DNA of 64,000 bases, taken from contig NZ_BMCS01000001.1 of assembly GCF_014635305.1 (NCBI RefSeq), positions 1,922,001 through 1,986,000 of the forward strand, in the 5' to 3' direction. The position numbers were made by a program, and so were the translations under genes. The stretch is from Williamsia phyllosphaerae (GTDB taxonomy: Bacteria > Actinomycetota > Actinomycetes > Mycobacteriales > Mycobacteriaceae). Shown piece after piece: positions 53,543 to 63,815 of the stretch (position 1 is the stretch's first letter; each line of letters opens with the position of its first letter). The notes below the pieces were generated by a model. It saw nothing but the letters and a program-made list of their open reading frames with translations, ran no database searches and was not told the origin of the DNA.

Positions 53543-54718
53543 GTGGGTGTTGAGGTCAGTGTCGAGGGACTAACAAAGTCCTTCGGTTCTCAGAACATCT
53601 GGCGGGATGTCACTCTCACGCTCCCGGAGGGGGAGGTCTCGGCTCTGCTGGGGCCCTCGGGTACCGGCAAGTCGGTGTTCCTCAAGGCCCTGATCGGGCT
53701 GCTGCACCCGGAGCAGGGTTCGGTGATCGTCGATGGCACCGACATCACCAAGTGCTCGTCGAAAGAGCTCTACGAGATCCGCAAGCTGTTCGGTGTCCTG
53801 TTCCAGGACGGCGCGCTGTTCGGCTCGATGAGCCTGTTCGACAACACGGCCTTCCCGCTGCGTGAGCACACCAAGAAGTCCGAGTCCGACATCCGTTCGA
53901 TCGTGATGGAGAAGCTCGACCTCGTGGGTCTGAGCGACGCGGGCGACAAGCTGCCCGGTGAGATCTCCGGTGGTATGCGCAAGCGCGCCGGTCTCGCCCG
54001 TGCGCTGGTCCTCGACCCGCAGATCATCCTGTGCGACGAGCCCGACTCGGGTCTGGATCCGGTTCGTACCGCCTACATCTCGCAGCTGTTGATCGACATC
54101 AACGCCGAGATCGACGCGACGATCCTGATCGTGACGCACAACATCAACATCGCCCGGACCATCCCGGACAACATCGGCATGCTGTTCCGCAAGGAGCTGG
54201 TCATGTTCGGTCCGCGTGAGGTCCTGCTGACGTCTGAGGAGCCCGCGGTCAAGCAGTTCCTCTCCGGTGACCGTTTCGGTCCGATCGGTATGTCCGAGGA
54301 GAAGGACGACGCGACCGCCGCGCAGGAGAAGGAACTCGAGGACGCCGGCATCGGTGGTGGCGGCACGAAGGACGACTTCTCCGAGATCATCCCGCAGGTG
54401 CAGCCCAATCCCGGTATGCCCGAGCGCAAGGCGTCGGCGCGGCACCGCGAGCGCGTCGAGGAGATGCTGCACGAGCTGCCCGAGAACGCCCAACAGGCGA
54501 TCCGGGAGTCGCAGTCGCAGGAGGACGAGATCCGACGCGCCAACGCCGAGGGCATGGACCGCCAGAACAACAAGGGCGGCAACGGCAACGGCAACAACGG
54601 TGGCGGCAACGGCAACAACGGTGGCGTGAACACCGAGAAGCAGTACGCCGGGTCCAACGACAACACCGAGCAGTTCCCCGCCTACCGAGCCGGCGGCAAC
54701 CCCGCCGGTAACTCCTGA
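53543..54718 (+). CDS. mkl: Mce transporter ATPase (MceG/Mkl) with Asn/Gly-rich tail
   Basis: A 391-aa ABC ATPase: Walker A GPSGTGKS (37-44), Q-loop LFQDGALFGSMSLFDN near 90, signature ISGGMRKRAGLARAL near 142, Walker B IILCDEPDSGLDP near 162 and the H-loop VTHNI near 197. It energises lipid import through YrbE permeases and Mce proteins. After residue 250 comes a long hydrophilic extension ending in NNKGGNGNGNNGGGNGNNGG. GTG 53543 has GAGGAG 6-11 nt upstream. In mycobacteria mkl is unlinked from mce operons; here it heads one. Confidence 0.93.
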   Translation: MGVEVSVEGLTKSFGSQNIWRDVTLTLPEGEVSALLGPSGTGKSVFLKALIGLLHPEQGSVIVDGTDITKCSSKELYEIRKLFGVLFQDGALFGSMSLFDNTAFPLREHTKKSESDIRSIVMEKLDLVGLSDAGDKLPGEISGGMRKRAGLARALVLDPQIILCDEPDSGLDPVRTAYISQLLIDINAEIDATILIVTHNINIARTIPDNIGMLFRKELVMFGPREVLLTSEEPAVKQFLSGDRFGPIGMSEEKDDATAAQEKELEDAGIGGGGTKDDFSEIIPQVQPNPGMPERKASARHRERVEEMLHELPENAQQAIRESQSQEDEIRRANAEGMDRQNNKGGNGNGNNGGGNGNNGGVNTEKQYAGSNDNTEQFPAYRAGGNPAGNS

Positions 54719-54746
54719 TGATCATTACTGCCGTGGAGGCCACTAA

Positions 54747-55553
54747 ATGAGCGGAGCCACCACACGTGGCGTCGATCGGGTGACTCAGGCCGGAACATCT
54801 GCACTCACGCAGACGGGCAACATCGTCCAGCTCTTCGTGGATGTCGCTCGCCAGAGTGTCGTGCGCCCGTTCCAGCTCCGAGAGTTCATCCAGCAGGCGT
54901 GGTTCATCGCCAGCGTGACGATCCTTCCGACCGCGCTGGTCGCCATCCCGTTCGGCGCCATCGTGTCGCTCCAGACCGGGTCGCTGATCAAGCAGCTCGG
55001 CGCGGAGTCGTTCACCGGCGCCGCCAGCGTCCTGGTGGTGGTCCAGCAGGGCGCGCCCCTGGTGACGTCACTGCTCATCGCGGGTGCGGCCGGGTCGGCC
55101 GTCGCGGCCGACATCGGGTCGCGGACCATCCGCGAGGAGATCGACGCCATGCGGGTGCTCGGCATCAACCCGATCCAGCGGCTCGTCGTCCCCCGTGTCC
55201 TCGCGATGATCCTGGTCGCGGCGCTGCTCAACGGCCTGGTCTGCGTCGTCGGCATCGGCGGTGGTTACTTCTTCAACGTGGTCGTCCAGAACGGCACGCC
55301 CGGTGCGTATCTCGCATCGTTCAGTGCCCTGGCGCAGCTGCCCGACCTCTACGTCGCGACGCTCAAGGCCATCGTGTTCGGTGCGATCGCCGGCGTCATC
55401 GCCTCCTTCAAGGGACTGGGCCCGAAGGGCGGACCCAAGGGTGTGGGCGAGGCGGTCAACCAGAGCGTTGTCATCACCTTCCTGCTGCTGTTCTTCGCCA
55501 ACCTGATCATCACGGCCGTGTACTTGCAGATCGTCCCCGCCAAGGGTTCGTAG
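54747..55553 (+). CDS. yrbEA: YrbE-type (MlaE) permease, first copy
   Basis: A 268-aa MlaE-family permease with about six hydrophobic segments. The family loop IREEIDAMRVLGINPIQRLVVPRVLAM near 127-153, which contacts the ATPase, is diagnostic. GGAGG lies 9 nt upstream of ATG 54747, 28 bp after mkl. It pairs with the second YrbE protein to form the membrane channel of the Mce importer. Confidence 0.93.
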   Translation: MSGATTRGVDRVTQAGTSALTQTGNIVQLFVDVARQSVVRPFQLREFIQQAWFIASVTILPTALVAIPFGAIVSLQTGSLIKQLGAESFTGAASVLVVVQQGAPLVTSLLIAGAAGSAVAADIGSRTIREEIDAMRVLGINPIQRLVVPRVLAMILVAALLNGLVCVVGIGGGYFFNVVVQNGTPGAYLASFSALAQLPDLYVATLKAIVFGAIAGVIASFKGLGPKGGPKGVGEAVNQSVVITFLLLFFANLIITAVYLQIVPAKGS

Positions 55554-55565
55554 GGGAGTGAATCG

Positions 55566-56426
55566 ATGACCATCGCAAAGAGCAGGGCCGACGAGCTCAA
55601 CTATCGGCTCAAGAAGGTCGCACAGGCACCGCTTCAGGTGCTCGACGGTGCGGGCGACCAGATGTCGTTCTACGGACGCGCCGTCGGCTGGGCGCCCCGG
55701 ACGATCAAGCACTACCCCAAGGAGCTGCTGCGGCTGCTCGCCGAGGTCGCCTTCGGTGCCGGTGGTCTCGCCGTCATCGGCGGCACGATCGGCGTCATGG
55801 TGCTGCTCACCGGTTTCACCGGTGTCGTCGTCGGTCTGCAGGGCTACGCGGCCCTCGACCAGATCGGCTCGCAGGCACTGACCGGATTCCTCTCGGCCTA
55901 CGTCAACACCCGTGAGGTCGCACCGCTCGTCGCAGGCCTCGCACTCTCGGCCACCGTCGGCTGTGGCTTCACCGCCCAGCTCGGCGCCATGCGGATCTCC
56001 GAGGAGATCGACGCGCTCGAGGTCATGGCCGTCCCGTCGGTGCCGTTCCTCGTCACCACCCGCGTGCTGGCCGGGTTCATCGCGGTCATCCCGCTCTACG
56101 TGCTCGGCCTGCTGGCCGCCTACCTCGCGACCAGGGTGGTCAACACCCAGTTCAACGGGCAGTCGACGGGCTCATACGACCACTACTTCAACCTCTTCCT
56201 GCCACCTGCAGACGTGTTGTGGTCGTTCGGCAAGGTGCTGGTGTTCGCCTTCGTGATCATCCTGGTGCACTGCTACTACGGCTACAACGCCAGCGGCGGC
56301 CCGGCCGGCGTCGGCGTGGCCGTGGGTCGTGCGGTTCGATCGGCGCTGGTCCTCATCGCCGTGCTCGATTTCTTCCTCGGTCTCGCCATCTGGGGCACCG
56401 ACACAACAGTCAGGGTGGCGGGCTGA
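55566..56426 (+). CDS. yrbEB: YrbE-type (MlaE) permease, second copy
   Basis: A 286-aa MlaE-family permease. MRISEEIDALEVMAVPSVPFLVTTRVLAGF near 142-171 is the coupling loop, and GFTAQLGAMRI precedes it. About six membrane segments. It follows the first permease by 12 bp, and mceA begins 3 bp after its stop, so all are one transcript. Confidence 0.93.
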   Translation: MTIAKSRADELNYRLKKVAQAPLQVLDGAGDQMSFYGRAVGWAPRTIKHYPKELLRLLAEVAFGAGGLAVIGGTIGVMVLLTGFTGVVVGLQGYAALDQIGSQALTGFLSAYVNTREVAPLVAGLALSATVGCGFTAQLGAMRISEEIDALEVMAVPSVPFLVTTRVLAGFIAVIPLYVLGLLAAYLATRVVNTQFNGQSTGSYDHYFNLFLPPADVLWSFGKVLVFAFVIILVHCYYGYNASGGPAGVGVAVGRAVRSALVLIAVLDFFLGLAIWGTDTTVRVAG

Positions 56427-56429
56427 TCC

Positions 56430-57761
56430 ATGGCTTCCCTTCGTAGACGTTTCCTCGGACTGGTGTTCTTCCTGGTCGTCATCCTCTTCATCGGTGGCAC
56501 GATCCTGAAGTTCAACCAGAGCTTCCAGTCGTTCACCGACGTGAACCTGACGACCGACTCCGCGGGCAACGCATTGCCCGACAAGGCCGACGTCAAGGTC
56601 CGTGGCCTCATCGTGGGTCAGGTGAACAAGGTGGTGGCCGACGAGAACGGCGCGGTCACCGTGCAACTCGGGCTCGAGCCCGACAAGGCCAAGATGATCC
56701 CGCAGGGCACCACCGCGCGGATCCTCCCCAAGACCCTGTTCGGTGAGCGCTACGTGGCGCTGCAGATCCCGGAGAACCCCAGCGGCGCCACGCTCACCGC
56801 CGGATCGACGATCAAGACCGACACCAGCGGCAACGCGATGGAACTGCAGACGCTGTTCGACAAGCTGCTGCCTGTCCTCAAGGCCATCCCGCCGCAGGAC
56901 CTCAGCGTCACGCTCGGCTCGCTGTCCAAGGCGCTGACCGGCAACGGTGAGAAGCTCGGCACCAGCCTGGACAACCTGAACAACATCTTCAGCCGGTTCA
57001 ACCAGAACATGCCCGAACTGCAGGGGACCCTGCGTGGTCTGGCGAGCTTCTCGGAGACCTACTCCGAGGCGCTGCCCGACATCGTCGACGCCCTCGACAC
57101 GCTGCGGACCACGACCAACACGGTGGTGGAGAAGCAGGGCGATCTGCGGACGCTGTTCTCGACGCTGACGAACACCGCGGTGCAGGCAACGGACTTCCTG
57201 ACCACCAACCGACGGGATCTGCTGACCCTGGCGATCGACTCCGAGCCGCTGCTCTCGGCCCTGGCCAAGCAGTCGCCCGCCTTCGGGTGCACGTTCAAGA
57301 ACTTCGCGGGACTCGTCCCGGAGGTCGGCAACATCGTCGGCGCCGGCACGAAGAACCCCGGTGTCCGCGTGACACTGACGTTCTCGAACCCGCGCGGTCG
57401 GTACCTGCCCAACCAGGACGAGCCGCGACTGCTCGAGGACCGCGGACCGAAGTGCTACCCGCTGCACTACGAGCAGGGTCGGCCCTTCCCGCAGTACCCG
57501 GGCGGATCGCTCAACGACGGCTCCTACCAGCCGCCGTCGCGTAACCCCGGCCCCCGTACGGTCCAGGAACTGCCCGCACCGGACTACTCCGGCAAGCCGG
57601 CGGGAACCATCACCCCGAGCGTCTACGACGACCCGAAGAACAAGGTGGCTTTGCAGGCGATCATGGCGGCCGAGGCCGGAACGACACCCGATGAGGTCCC
57701 GGGCTGGATCGCTCAGCTCGTCGCACCCGGACTCCAGGGGGCGCAGGTGACGATCAAGTGA
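56430..57761 (+). CDS. mceA: MceA-type substrate-binding protein
   Basis: A 443-aa protein with one N-terminal membrane segment (residues 8-25) and a MlaD/Mce domain (about 35-115: TDVNLTTDSAGNALPDKADVKVRGLIVGQVNKV). Helical repeats follow, then a Pro-rich C-terminus with CYPLHYEQGRPFPQYPGGSL near 348, as in MceA proteins. It forms part of the hexameric tunnel carrying lipids across the envelope. Confidence 0.92.
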   Translation: MASLRRRFLGLVFFLVVILFIGGTILKFNQSFQSFTDVNLTTDSAGNALPDKADVKVRGLIVGQVNKVVADENGAVTVQLGLEPDKAKMIPQGTTARILPKTLFGERYVALQIPENPSGATLTAGSTIKTDTSGNAMELQTLFDKLLPVLKAIPPQDLSVTLGSLSKALTGNGEKLGTSLDNLNNIFSRFNQNMPELQGTLRGLASFSETYSEALPDIVDALDTLRTTTNTVVEKQGDLRTLFSTLTNTAVQATDFLTTNRRDLLTLAIDSEPLLSALAKQSPAFGCTFKNFAGLVPEVGNIVGAGTKNPGVRVTLTFSNPRGRYLPNQDEPRLLEDRGPKCYPLHYEQGRPFPQYPGGSLNDGSYQPPSRNPGPRTVQELPAPDYSGKPAGTITPSVYDDPKNKVALQAIMAAEAGTTPDEVPGWIAQLVAPGLQGAQVTIK

Positions 57762-58831
57762 AGAACAACTTCATCTCACCGCTGATCAAGCTGATCGTGT
57801 TCGCGGTGATCACCGTGATCCTGACCGCGCTGCTCGGCGTCACCATCGCGAACTCAGGTGCCGGCGGCAGCAACGACTTCAAGGCGATCTTCACCGACGC
57901 GTCGCTGCTGAACCAGGGTGACGACGTCCGGATCGCCGGTGTGCGCGTCGGCCAGGTCTCCAAGGTCGAGGTCTACGACAGGGACAAGGCGCGGGTCAGC
58001 TTCTCCATCGAGCGCGACCGGCTGCCCGACGGCGTCCAGGCCTACATCAAGTTCCGCAACCTGACCGGCCTCCGGTACCTGTCGCTGGAACGTGGCCCGG
58101 GTGACAGCGGGGCGACGTTGAGCAAGGGCGCGACCATCGGGGTGGCCAACACCCACCCCTCGGTCAACCTCACCGATCTGTTCAACGGCTTCCGGCCGCT
58201 GTTCCAGCAGCTCACCGCCGAGGACGTCAACAAGCTGTCCGACGAGATCATCAAGGTCTTCCAGGGCGAGGGCGGGACCATCACCGATCTGGTGAGCGAC
58301 ACCGCGGACCTGACGAACACCATCGCCGACAAGGACAAGGTGATCGGCGAGCTGATCACCAACCTGACGACGGTGCTCGACAACATCAACCGGAACGACG
58401 ATCAGTTGACGTCGCTGCTGACGACCACCGAGAAGTTCGTGACCGGCCTGGCCGCTCAGAAGAACTCCGTCGGATCGGCCATCACGTCGGTGTCGAACCT
58501 GACCGCGGTCACCAACTCGATCCTCACCCCGACGCGGCCGGCGCTGCAGGGATCCATCGCGGGTCTCAACCAGTTGTCGCAGCGGATCAACGAGCGTCGT
58601 GGAGAGGTCGAGAAGACACTGAGCACCCTCCCGATCAAGGCGGCCAAGATCGGCCGTGCGGCGACCTTCGGGTCGTGGTTCCAGTTCTATCTGTGCGGCC
58701 TCGACATCACCGCGGGCAACGGCAAGAGCACCCTGCTCTCCCAGCCGCTGATCCCGCTGCCCGATATCAACCATGTGCTCTACACCAACAGCGCGACGCG
58801 GTGCTGGGCCAACGATGATCCGCCGGGCTGA
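57758..58831 (+). CDS. mceB: MceB-type protein
   Basis: A 357-aa protein with a membrane anchor (residues 9-29), a Mce domain (FTDASLLNQGDDVRIAGVRVGQVSKVEVYD near 46-75) and a long helical region, ending with the conserved LCGLDITAGNG block near 311. Its GTG overlaps the mceA stop by 4 nt. It occupies the second position of the six-gene Mce set. Confidence 0.92.
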   Translation: MKNNFISPLIKLIVFAVITVILTALLGVTIANSGAGGSNDFKAIFTDASLLNQGDDVRIAGVRVGQVSKVEVYDRDKARVSFSIERDRLPDGVQAYIKFRNLTGLRYLSLERGPGDSGATLSKGATIGVANTHPSVNLTDLFNGFRPLFQQLTAEDVNKLSDEIIKVFQGEGGTITDLVSDTADLTNTIADKDKVIGELITNLTTVLDNINRNDDQLTSLLTTTEKFVTGLAAQKNSVGSAITSVSNLTAVTNSILTPTRPALQGSIAGLNQLSQRINERRGEVEKTLSTLPIKAAKIGRAATFGSWFQFYLCGLDITAGNGKSTLLSQPLIPLPDINHVLYTNSATRCWANDDPPG

Positions 58832-58841
58832 GGGGGGCGAC

Positions 58842-59888
58842 ATGGCTGACACGAAGAAGCAGAACAAACGACCGGACCAACCGCGACGGAGTCCGATCAC
58901 GATCGGCGCCATGGGCCTCATGGTCCTGATCATGGCCGCGCTCTCGGCGTTCTTCCTCGCCAACCTGCCGTTGGTGGGTGCGGGCACGATCTACCAGGCC
59001 GACTTCACCGAGGCCGCGGGTCTCAAGCCGAGCAACGAGGTCCGCGTCGCGGGCGTCAAGGTCGGTCAGGTGGAGAAGGTCGAGATCGTCGACAACAAGG
59101 TCCGGGTGTCGTTCGCGGTGAACAACACGTGGGTGGGCGACCAGACGAGCGCGTCGATCCAGATCAAGACGATCCTGGGGCAGAAGTACCTGCAGATCGA
59201 TCCGCGCGGCAACGAGCTGGCCGATCCGCAGAAGGTGATCACCGACACCACCTCGCCCTACGACGTCATCGAGGCCTTCAGCGACGCGTCGTCGAGCATC
59301 GCCGACATCGACACCGATCAGTTGGCGACGAGTTTCCGGACCCTGTCGTCGGCGTTCTCCGGCACGCCTGCGGAGTTGGGCAACTCGCTCGACGGGTTGA
59401 CCCGGTTGTCGACGACGATCGCCAGTCGTGACCAGGAGGTGCGCAAGCTCCTCGAGGCGACGAAGGGGACCTCGAAGATCCTGGCCGACCGCAACCAGGA
59501 GTTCACCCGCCTGATCGCCGGCGCCGGTGATCTGCTCTCCGAGCTCAACAACCGCCAGCAGGCGATCTCGACGTTGCTCCGGAGTACCACCCAGCTCTCG
59601 ACCACGCTGACCGGCATCGTCCGCGACAACGAGGAGCAGATCGGTCCGGCCCTGGAGAACCTCAAGGGCGTCACCGACATACTCCAGAAGCAGGACAACA
59701 ACATCCGTGCATCCATCACCAATCTCGCGCCGTTCTACCGGCTCTACGCGAACGTGCTCGGCAGCGGTCGCTGGTTCGACTCGGTGATCACCAACATCCT
59801 GCCTCCGGGACTCCCGGCGCAGAACACGACACGACCGCCGAACAAGACGCGGCAGCTGAACAACGGCGGAGGGGAGGCAACCGGATGA
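58842..59888 (+). CDS. mceC: MceC-type protein
   Basis: A 348-aa protein with a short basic cytoplasmic N-terminus, a membrane anchor (about 24-44) and the Mce domain [43 protein letters not shown] near 50-90. A helical region follows, and the C-terminus is Asn/Gln/Pro-rich. ATG 58842 has GAGGGGGG just upstream; ATG 58815 in frame would overlap mceB. Confidence 0.9.
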   Translation: MADTKKQNKRPDQPRRSPITIGAMGLMVLIMAALSAFFLANLPLVGAGTIYQADFTEAAGLKPSNEVRVAGVKVGQVEKVEIVDNKVRVSFAVNNTWVGDQTSASIQIKTILGQKYLQIDPRGNELADPQKVITDTTSPYDVIEAFSDASSSIADIDTDQLATSFRTLSSAFSGTPAELGNSLDGLTRLSTTIASRDQEVRKLLEATKGTSKILADRNQEFTRLIAGAGDLLSELNNRQQAISTLLRSTTQLSTTLTGIVRDNEEQIGPALENLKGVTDILQKQDNNIRASITNLAPFYRLYANVLGSGRWFDSVITNILPPGLPAQNTTRPPNKTRQLNNGGGEATG

Positions 59889-61168
59889 TGACCACGACAG
59901 ACGGACCTCGTCACGACCTCCGTGACTCCCGCGGCCCGGGCAGCTGGTTCACCCCGCGCCACATCGTCTTCCTGGTGGTGGGTCTGGTGGTGGCGCTCGT
60001 CATCGCCGGCTCGCTGTGGTGGCTGTTCACCTCGCTCAACCAGACCAAGGTGACCGCCTACTTCAAGTCGAGCGTGGGCATCTACAAGGGCACCGACATC
60101 CGCATCATGGGCGTCGAGGTCGGCAAGGTCGACGAGGTCACCCCGCAGGGCGACAAGGTGCGCGTGAAGTTCACCGTCAAGGGCGGGCACGATCTGCCCA
60201 AGGACGTGCGCGCCGTGCAGATCACCCCGTCGGTGGTCGCCGACCGCTACATCCAGCTGACCCCGACCTACCAGGAGGGGCAGCCGAAGGCCGGCGACGA
60301 CATCACCCTCAGCCTGAACCAGACCATGGTCCCGGTGGAGATCGACGCGCTCTACTCGGGCGTCGAGAAGCTGTCGAAGTCGCTCGGTCCCGACGGCGCC
60401 AACAAGGACGGCGCGCTGAGCCAGGTCATCACGACCGGTGCGGCCAACCTGAAGGGCAACGGCGAGAAGCTCGGCCAGACCATCGAGCAGCTGTCCAAGG
60501 CGTCGCAGACGCTGAGCGACTCGAGTGGCAACCTCGTCGACACGGTCAAGAACCTCGACGTGTTCGTCGGAGCGCTGGCCGAGAACGACACCCAGGTGCG
60601 CCAGTTCAACAGCCAGCTCGACTCGTTCACCTCGTTCCTCGCCGGCGAGCGCACCCAGCTCGGCGCGGCGCTGAACAAGCTGTCGATCGCGCTCGGTGAC
60701 GTCGCCGGATTCGTCCAGGACAACCGAATCGCGCTCGGTGATCGGGTCCAGGAACTGATCCCGACGTCGAAGACGCTCGCCGACACCACCGATCAGCAGA
60801 AAGAGTTGCTGACGGTCCTCCCGGTGACGATCAACAACCTGATCAACGCCTACAACGCGGAGTCGGGAACGCTCGACCTGCGCGTGGTCCTGCCCGAACT
60901 GCAAAACCTCGCAGGCGCGGGTTGCAAGCTGCTCGACCTGGGCAAGCTCAAGCCCGGTGATCCCGCGTTCGTCCAGTTCAGCAAGACGTTGCGGCCGTTG
61001 CTCGACCAGTGCGGCAACATCACCGATCAGATCAACAAGGGCCTCACGACCCCGACGCTGAACCTGCCGTTCGGGATCATGAGCGGTACCAACCAGCAGA
61101 AGCGCGGTCCGGTTCCGGGAACACGTCCCGGTACCCCGTCGCCCGGACTCACGAGTGGTGGCAACTGA
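59885..61168 (+). CDS. mceD: MceD-type protein
   Basis: A 427-aa protein anchored by residues 28-48, with a Mce domain [43 protein letters not shown] near 55-98 and a long coiled/helical region with repeated Leu-Ser-Asn heptads. It ends in a Pro/Gly-rich tail. ATG 59885 overlaps the mceC stop by 4 nt; ATG 59888 directly follows. Confidence 0.92.
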   Translation: MMTTTDGPRHDLRDSRGPGSWFTPRHIVFLVVGLVVALVIAGSLWWLFTSLNQTKVTAYFKSSVGIYKGTDIRIMGVEVGKVDEVTPQGDKVRVKFTVKGGHDLPKDVRAVQITPSVVADRYIQLTPTYQEGQPKAGDDITLSLNQTMVPVEIDALYSGVEKLSKSLGPDGANKDGALSQVITTGAANLKGNGEKLGQTIEQLSKASQTLSDSSGNLVDTVKNLDVFVGALAENDTQVRQFNSQLDSFTSFLAGERTQLGAALNKLSIALGDVAGFVQDNRIALGDRVQELIPTSKTLADTTDQQKELLTVLPVTINNLINAYNAESGTLDLRVVLPELQNLAGAGCKLLDLGKLKPGDPAFVQFSKTLRPLLDQCGNITDQINKGLTTPTLNLPFGIMSGTNQQKRGPVPGTRPGTPSPGLTSGGN

Positions 61169-62499
61169 TGAGGCGCTGGAATTCCGGGCTGCGGGGGGTC
61201 GCCCCCGTGCGTATGACACGGCGGACGGCGACGTCGGTCGGCATGCTGGCGATGGTGTCGCTGATCGCCCTGACCGGCTGTGGGATCAGCGTCCAGTCGC
61301 TCCCGCTGCCCGGTGGTGCCGACACCGGTGACAAGCCGCGCACCTACAAGTTGCAGTTCTCCGACGTCCTCGACCTGGTGCCGCAGTCCGCGGTCAAGGT
61401 CGACGGCGTGACGGTGGGCAGCATCACCGACATCGCCATCGCGCCCGACCAGTGGTCGGCCGAGGTGACCGTCGAGGTCAAGAACAAGATCGACCTGTCG
61501 AACAAGGCCACGGCCGACATCTCGCAGACGAACCTCCTCGGTGAGAAGTTCGTGTCGCTGGTGGATCCGAACTCGAACGCCGGCGCCGCGCGTCAGCCGT
61601 CGAACGTCGCGATCCCGATGGCGCGCACCAAGACCTCCACCGACATCGAACAGGTTCTCGGCGCACTGTCGCTGCTGCTCAACGGTGGCGGCATCGCACA
61701 GCTCAAGCCGATCGTCGACGAGCTCAACACCGCGCTCGACGGCCGCACCGGCAAGGTCAAGTCGTTGCTCAACCAGACCGGTCGTCTGATCAAGACACTC
61801 GACGACCAGAAGGCCAACATCACCCGGGCCATCGACGGTCTCGCGGTGTTGTCGGACCGGACCGAGAAGCAGACGGCGCAGATCAACCGGATCCTCGATC
61901 AGCTGCCCGCCGGCGTGAAGGTTCTCGAGGACCAGCGCCCGCAGTTCGTGACCCTCCTGCAGAAGTTGGACGGTCTCGGTCAGGTGGGTGTCGACATCCT
62001 CGGCCGCGCACGCACCGAGATCGTCACCGACCTGCGTGCACTGCGTCCGACGCTGCAGTCACTCGCGAACGCGGCTCCGGACCTGATCACCGCGCTCCCG
62101 CTGCTGCCGACGTATCCGTTCCCGGATGCCCTGCTGCCGGGTGTGCGTGGCGACTCGACCAACCTGTTCGCCACGTTGGACCTGCGTCTGCTCAACCAGC
62201 TCGAGGCGCTCGGTGTGGGTCAGCCACAGCCGAAGTATCAGCCGGTCGGCTCGGGCCCCACGCCCAGGCTCGACCCGCGTAACCCGTACACCAACGGAAA
62301 CGGCCCGCGTGCGGGCTTCCCGACGGTGACGTTGCTGCCGCTGCTCAACGCACGGCCGGGACCGAACACCCCGCCGTCGGGTGGCCAGTACACGTTGCTG
62401 CCGTCCCCGAAGCAGGGTCAGACGGCCCTCACCGGCCCGATGGCGATGCTGCAGGGTGCGACCGGTACCGCAGGAGCGAACGGAGGGACCGGCCGATGA
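61168..62499 (+). CDS. mceE: MceE-type lipoprotein
   Basis: A 443-aa protein with a lipoprotein signal ending LTGC at Cys38, as expected for the MceE position. The Mce domain follows (KLQFSDVLDLVPQSAVKVDGVTVGSITDIAI near 61-91), then a helical stretch and a Gly/Pro-rich C-terminus. ATG 61168 shares one base with the mceD stop (TGATG). It is probably anchored in the outer leaflet of the membrane. Confidence 0.93.
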   Translation: MRRWNSGLRGVAPVRMTRRTATSVGMLAMVSLIALTGCGISVQSLPLPGGADTGDKPRTYKLQFSDVLDLVPQSAVKVDGVTVGSITDIAIAPDQWSAEVTVEVKNKIDLSNKATADISQTNLLGEKFVSLVDPNSNAGAARQPSNVAIPMARTKTSTDIEQVLGALSLLLNGGGIAQLKPIVDELNTALDGRTGKVKSLLNQTGRLIKTLDDQKANITRAIDGLAVLSDRTEKQTAQINRILDQLPAGVKVLEDQRPQFVTLLQKLDGLGQVGVDILGRARTEIVTDLRALRPTLQSLANAAPDLITALPLLPTYPFPDALLPGVRGDSTNLFATLDLRLLNQLEALGVGQPQPKYQPVGSGPTPRLDPRNPYTNGNGPRAGFPTVTLLPLLNARPGPNTPPSGGQYTLLPSPKQGQTALTGPMAMLQGATGTAGANGGTGR

Positions 62500-63737
62500 T
62501 GTCCAAGCTCGTCAAATGGCAGCTGATCGTCTTCGTGATCGTCGGTGTCGTCGCGATCGTCTACGTCGGCGCGACGTACGCCCGTCTCGACAAGCTCGTC
62601 GGTATCGGCCAGTACACCGTGCACGCGGACTTCAAGGACTCCGGCGGCATCTTCACCAACGCCGAGGTCACCTACCAGGGTGTCCCGGTCGGACGGGTCG
62701 GCTCGTTGGAGCTGCGGCCCGACGGTGTCCGGGTGAACCTGCTGCTCGACTCCGGCGGCCCGAAGGTGCCGGCGTCCTCGCAGGCGGTGGTGGCCAACCG
62801 GTCGGCGATCGGCGAGCAGTTCGTCGACCTGCGTCCGGCGTCCGCGAGCGGCCCGTACCTGAAGAACGACTCCGTCATCTCCGACACGTCGATCCCGACC
62901 CCGGTCCAGGACGTCATCTCCAGCGCCGTCGACTTCACCGGATCGGTTCCGCTGAACGACCTGACCACGGTGGTCACCGAGCTCGGCAAGGCCTTCAACG
63001 GCAACGGTGAGAACCTCAGGGGCCTCGTCGACTCGCTGTCGAACCTGGCCAAGACCGGCAACGACAACCTGCCGCAGACGATCTCGCTGATCCGCAACGC
63101 CGACACGGTGCTCGGGACGCAGGCCGACCAGTCCGACGCGATCCTGGACTGGTCGAAGAACCTGGGCCTGATCACCAACCAGCTCGCGACCAGCGACCCG
63201 GACCTCCGTCGACTGCTGACCACCGGCACCGCGTCGGCCACGCAGATCTCGGCGTTGCTGACCCGCAACGGTGGCGACATCACCACCGTGGTCCGCAACC
63301 TCGCGAAGGATGTCCGCAACGTCAAGGGGACCTACCAGGCGGTGTCGCCGGCCCTGGCGATGCTGTCGGCCCTGTCGAGCGGTAGCTACACGCCCGCACC
63401 CGGCGACGGCACCATCCACTTCGGTGTCGTGCTCGAGACCAACAACCCGGCGTCGTGCACGGTGGGTTACGAGAGCACTCAGGCCGAGATCGCCGCGATC
63501 AAGAAGAAGAACCCGGACTTCGACCTGAACTACGACGACTTCCCGTTCAACACGAAGGCCAGTTGTGATGTGGCCCAGGGAAATCCGACCGCGGTCCGCG
63601 GTGCCCAGAACGCGAAGTTCGCGGACAAGTACATCCCGCAGCCCTGGGATCGCAACCCCAAGAAGGATCCCGACAAGCTGGATCTGAACCCGCTGGTCAC
63701 CCAGCTGTCGTACCTGTTGGGCGTCTTCCCGAAGTAG
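62496..63737 (+). CDS. mceF: MceF-type protein
   Basis: A 413-aa protein with a membrane anchor (residues 9-27) and a Mce domain VHADFKDSGGIFTNAEVTYQGVPVGRVGSLELRPDGVRVNLLL near 42-85. A helical region follows, and the C-terminus contains two Cys pairs (NNPASCTVGYES, TKASCDVAQG) and PWDRNPKKDPDKL. Its ATG overlaps the mceE stop by 4 nt. It completes the six-member Mce set. Confidence 0.92.
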   Translation: MMSKLVKWQLIVFVIVGVVAIVYVGATYARLDKLVGIGQYTVHADFKDSGGIFTNAEVTYQGVPVGRVGSLELRPDGVRVNLLLDSGGPKVPASSQAVVANRSAIGEQFVDLRPASASGPYLKNDSVISDTSIPTPVQDVISSAVDFTGSVPLNDLTTVVTELGKAFNGNGENLRGLVDSLSNLAKTGNDNLPQTISLIRNADTVLGTQADQSDAILDWSKNLGLITNQLATSDPDLRRLLTTGTASATQISALLTRNGGDITTVVRNLAKDVRNVKGTYQAVSPALAMLSALSSGSYTPAPGDGTIHFGVVLETNNPASCTVGYESTQAEIAAIKKKNPDFDLNYDDFPFNTKASCDVAQGNPTAVRGAQNAKFADKYIPQPWDRNPKKDPDKLDLNPLVTQLSYLLGVFPK

Positions 63738-63815
63738 CGTGACGCGCCTCGCCCCGGTGAGTTGGACTCACCGGGGTGATGGCGCCCACAGCTTCGATGA
63801 CTACAGTGGCCTCCG

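Noticed and set aside
56172..57467. Long reverse-strand frame across yrbEB and mceA
   Set aside because: Antisense shadow of the Mce genes; composition (Gln, Glu, Arg, Val) is typical of such frames and no start signal is seen.
59744..61219. Long reverse-strand frame across mceC and mceD
   Set aside because: Antisense to well-supported Mce genes, with no recognisable domain.
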